From contig CABPSV020000600.1 in assembly GCA_902459845.2 (NCBI GenBank), positions 1 through 12,513 on the forward strand: a stretch of 12,513 nt of DNA, read 5' to 3'. The DNA comes from Hepatocystis sp. ex Piliocolobus tephrosceles (lineage: Eukaryota > Apicomplexa > Aconoidasida > Haemosporida > Plasmodiidae). Below are positions 9,011 through 12,513 of the stretch, one piece after another. A model generated the notes under the pieces. The model was given only the letters and a program-made list of their open reading frames with translations. It made no database searches and was not told where the DNA came from. The translations under genes and the position numbers were made by a program. Each line of letters opens with the position of its first letter. Within the stretch, counting starts at the first letter, position 1.

Positions 9011-10284
9011 AAACGTTACGATAAAACAGATACTACATAAAATATAAAAAAAAATAAAAAAAAAATGACATATTGTCATTTTATAAAAAATTAATATATT
9101 CTTATATTTTAAAAAAACGGTTCATATGACGTGTATAAAATATAAAAAGTTTTCCAAAATTAGATTCTATAATTGTATGCGATCATTTTGTAAATGTCAT
9201 AATATTTATTTTTATTAAAAAGTTCATTTATTACATATTAACCGTTGTTTATTGTGCTTTCATTTGATAATATATATTCAAAATGTTTTATCAAAAAGTT
9301 ATAAAATGTGCATTATACATTTATGTACGTACATACATACATCTATAAATAAATACATTGTGATAAGAGTTTTATTTTTTTAAATGTTGTTGTTAGTATC
9401 TGTAATTTTTATATGATATAGCTTTGATTAATTATTGTTGGTAAATATTACTAAAAATGGTAAATAATGTAATCCGATGTGCATACAAAATGAGTAGGTA
9501 AAATACGATGTAATAGCAAACAATTCATGTAATTTAATGTAAATTATACGTATATGATTAACAATAAAAAGTGTATTATAATTACGTAATTTGTGTAGCG
9601 ATTTATATAAGTATTATAAAAAATAAGACATAATGTTCAAAATTTATAATTTGATAAGTGTTATCATGTTTAAAAGTTCAACAAAATGATATGCTGTAAG
9701 ACATATAAATTGGAGTATATATAATAATAAATTAAAAATTTTAACGCATAAACGAGTTAACAAAATGGTATGTATCAAAAATGAACGTTTCATAATACAT
9801 TAAAAAAATTTGAGTGTTTACAAAAACATTAAATAAATGAAACATTAAACTAATGAATTAGTTTATCACATTGACTATACATATAAAATTGATGTGATAG
9901 ATTTTTAAAACAAAAATTAATAATAAGAATATGATGGAACAATTATTTTATTGTGTTATAATTTGTTATAACTTTTGTATGGTACATATTATTAACTAGA
10001 TTTATTTCTATCTGATAGTTTTGACGCTTGTATAATTCTTTTTATGAATTTTGTGTTTCTTTCAAGTTCATATGCAGAGTTGTGCATACATTAATAGGAA
10101 CAATCTAAATAATGGTAATGCAAAATAAAATTGCCCCGAACATATGGGAAAAAATAAAATTACCTATACTAATAATGAATTAAAAAATGCATAACTAATA
10201 ATCTTAAAATTATATAGCTATGAATTTTTTTTTATTTGTACCAGTTTTTTTTTTTAGTATTTTTTTAAATAACATAGTTTTCAA
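9011..10284. other. Gene-less subtelomeric stretch
   Basis: There are no long homopolymers and no open frame longer than about 45 codons that looks coding. A short hairpin (AAATGACA, TAT, TGTCATTT) follows the upstream stop near 9064-9082. On the minus strand, 9992-10087 has a 31-codon frame starting MHNSAYELERNTKF and ending NKSS with good protein-like composition. It is preceded by an in-frame TAA and may be a gene remnant. Confidence 0.55.
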
Positions 10285-11123
10285 TTATTTATCTATTATA
10301 TCAGTGTGTTTAGATATATTTAAATATTTCATTTTGAATTTGGTTTTATATTTTTTAAATATTAGTTGTTTGTGACCATCTTGTTGTAATTGCATAAGGC
10401 GTTTTTTAAATCTTTTTTCATTGTTAGTAAGATAAAAATATGTATTCAATAAATGTAACATATAGTCGTAATATGTATCGGAAATGTCATTATAGTCAGA
10501 ACTTATACTTTTTAATAATTCACAGCTTTCATTTATAATTTGTAAATATTCTTCATTTGAAATGGAATGTTTAATAAGATCATATATTTGTATTACATTC
10601 TTATCTTGTATGTTTTGATTTTCTTTTAGTATATTTTTTAATAAAGGTTCATATCGGTTATCTAATTTTTTAATTAATTTTTGTTTAACATCCGTTAAAA
10701 AAGCTAAATTATTTGAACAATATTCATCAATTTCAATAGCATCTTTCTCTGAATCTTGATCTCTAATAATACATTGTTCAAAATGTTTAGAAAAGTCGTA
10801 TATGTCATCACATTTTGTGAAATAAGGATGGTTATTCTGTAGGTTTGTAGAGGTATAATGTTGAACCAGTGATCTACCAAAGTTTGCGGTATATATACTT
10901 TTTTAAGCGAGTTTAATAATTACAAATATGAACATTAAAAATGATTAAAATAAGTATGTAAAAAAAACATAACAAATAATAAGTAAATAGTAAATAGAAG
11001 GTAATATTTTTACTTTGTTATTATTAGTCCATGCCTATATAAAAAATGGAACAAAAATTTTTTTACAAATGATGGTAAACATTCTTTTATTATAAATTGT
11101 GATGTAATAATGATTTCTGCCAT
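10285..11123 (-). CDS. PEXEL-containing exported protein, two exons
   Basis: Exon 1 is 11123-11014 (ATG to AA, donor GTAAAA) and exon 2 is 10897-10285 (after AAAAAAG, to TAA). The phases fit (2, then 1), giving 723 nt and 240 residues. Residues about 17-38 (SFVKKFLFHF, then LIITNIY) are a recessed hydrophobic stretch. Residues 45-49 are R-S-L-V-Q, matching the RxLxE/Q/D export motif that plasmepsin V cleaves in the ER before transport into the host red cell. The remainder is a helical, charged domain with five cysteines, no tryptophan and a basic end (FKKYKTKFKMKYL). A short first exon carrying the signal and a second carrying PEXEL plus the body is the standard architecture of Plasmodium exported proteins. 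The missing tryptophans speak against PHIST, and I do not recognise the family. Exon 1 is the only nearby frame with a matching donor and phase. The acceptor has an A-rich, not T-rich, approach, which is the weakest point. Confidence 0.75.
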
Positions 11124-11908
11124 TACTAATTTATTTTATATATTATACCATGTTTTTTTACTTATATTTTTATTTAGCTACTTTTAATAACACAAATTGT
11201 ATAGTTTTATAATTTTATTAATAAACAATAGAACAAATATATTTTTAATGCTAGAAATGATGACATAAAAGGTTTTGTAAAAAAAAAAAAAAAAACAGTA
11301 CTTTCAGTATAAAAAAGTAACATGAACTAAAGAAACACTTGCAAAAAAAAATATTATATATGATTAAGGAAGTACTGGGAATATGTTTCTACGATTTAAG
11401 TTATTTTTTTTTATAATAATTTTAATAAATTTGTTTTAGTATGAACTAGGCATTATTTATTAGGAAATATATATGTGAACAATTAATAAAAAATTTTAAA
11501 AAATTGGTGTTTGTTGTGGTATTATTAAATTTGAGTAGCATTATTGTGGGTAGATTATTGTTATTTTATGTTATTTATTTTTGTTTTTTTTTGTGGTAGC
11601 GAATAATTAAGTGCCCATTTATTTATTTATTAAGATTAAAAAGTTATGTTTTAGTATTATTGTTTAATAAATGTTGAGTTCACTGGTTGTTATGTTGATT
11701 GCAAAATAAGAACTTAAAAATGTACATTATATATTTTCATTAATTTTATATATATATTAGACATATATAAATAAGATTAGTACTAATGATGCATATGCGA
11801 ATAAAAGATGTATAATATAACTATACACAAGTAAACATACAAAAATGCATAAAAGTGAATAACAATAAAAATAATATTATTTAAATAAGTATTTTTCTAA
11901 GTTTTTAA
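11124..11908. other. Gene-less region between exported gene and tandem repeat
   Basis: No complete gene is visible. On the + strand 11383-11438 encodes MFLRFKLFFFIIILINLF, a strongly signal-like stretch followed by a possible GTATGA donor, but no matching second exon was found. The region around 11500-11700 is T/G-rich on the + strand, unlike its surroundings, and holds no open frame of note. Confidence 0.5.
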
Positions 11909-12513
11909 AATTTGTATAAGGAGTTTAAGAATTTGTTTAAAGGTGTTGAGAATTTGTTAAAAGGTGTTGGGATTTTGTTTAAAGGTGTTGAGAATTTGTT
12001 AAAAGGTGTTGAGAATTTGTTAAAAGAGTGTTGAGAATTTGTTAAAAGGTGTTAGAATTTGTTAAAAGGTGTTGAGAATTTGTTAAAAGGTGTTGAGAAT
12101 TTGTTAAAAGAGTTTGAGAATTTGTTAAAAGGTGTTGAGAATTTGTTAAAAGGTGTTGAGAATTTGTTAAAAGGTGTTGAGAATTTGTTAAAAGGTGTTG
12201 AGAATTTGTTTAAGGGGTTTAAGAATTTGTTTAAAGAGTTTAAGAATTTGTTTAAAGAGTTTAAGAATTTGTTTAAAGAGTTTAAGAATTTGTTTAAAGA
12301 GTTTAAGAATTTGTTTAAAGAGTTTAAGAATTTGTTTAAAGAGTTTAAGAATTTGTATAAGGAGTTTAAGAATTTGTTTAAGGAGTTTAAGAATTTGTTT
12401 AAGGGGTTTAAGAATTTGTTTAAAGAGTTTAAGAATTTGTATAAGGAGTTTAAGAATTTGTATAAGGAGTTTAAGAATTTGTATAAGGAGTTTAAGAATT
12501 TGTTTAAAGAGTT
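11909..12513. repeat. 21-bp subtelomeric tandem repeat, about 29 units, continuing off the window
   Basis: There are two unit types. Type 1 is GTTGAGAATTTGTTAAAAGG plus T, dominant at about 11941-12205. Type 2 is TTTAAGAATTTGTTTAAAGA plus G, with TATAAGG and TTTAAGG variants, dominant at about 12206-12513; the first units at 11909-11940 are also of this type. One unit is 22 bases and the next 20. A 21-base period is also the size of Rep20 in P. falciparum subtelomeres, but the sequence is different from what I know of it. The + strand can be read in one frame as heptads (VENLLKG and EFKNLFK). That frame has a TGA at 12032 and a TAG at 12053 and is open from 12056 to the edge. I see no start codon or splice site leading into it, so a non-coding satellite is the simpler reading. 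Confidence 0.93.

Noticed and set aside
11909..12513. CRISPR-like array
   Set aside because: The units abut with no unique spacers, and the genome is eukaryotic; it is a plain tandem repeat.

Overview
The window is extremely AT-rich, with long A and T runs, (TA)n microsatellites, small multi-intron genes and an exported-protein motif. This points to a malaria parasite (Plasmodium), at the edge between chromosome core and subtelomere. I cannot name the species. The right-end repeat is not the P. falciparum Rep20 sequence I would expect, so a non-falciparum species seems more likely.

Left part, 1-7140. A six-exon gene on the + strand (766-2392) encodes a 185-residue CS-domain (p23-like) protein with an N-terminal signal sequence. 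On the - strand, 3862-5179 holds exon-like blocks of an unrecognised gene that looks frameshifted or decayed. An intergenic segment occurs twice in direct orientation: copy A is 2961-3291 plus 3313-3566, and copy B is 5504-5981 plus 6750-6998. Both carry the same hairpin and the same near-palindrome. Copy B is split by about 770 bp of extra sequence at the position where copy A has only an A-run.

Middle, 7140-9010. On the - strand is the C-terminal helicase half of a Rad16-type SNF2 protein. The ATPase half and the first part of the RING finger are missing, so I read it as a truncated copy. Facing away from it on the + strand is a secreted-type gene that lacks an ATG and has one in-frame TAG.

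Right part, 9011-12513. This is typical subtelomere: a two-exon - strand gene (10285-11123) encodes a 240-residue protein with a PEXEL export motif (R-S-L-V-Q), and a 21-bp tandem repeat runs from 11909 off the right edge. Long homopolymers are common left of about 7115 and rare to the right of it, which fits the core-to-subtelomere change.

The genes do not form a pathway. The CS-domain protein and the Rad16 fragment represent conserved core functions. The right-hand genes look like host-interaction or lineage-specific genes.
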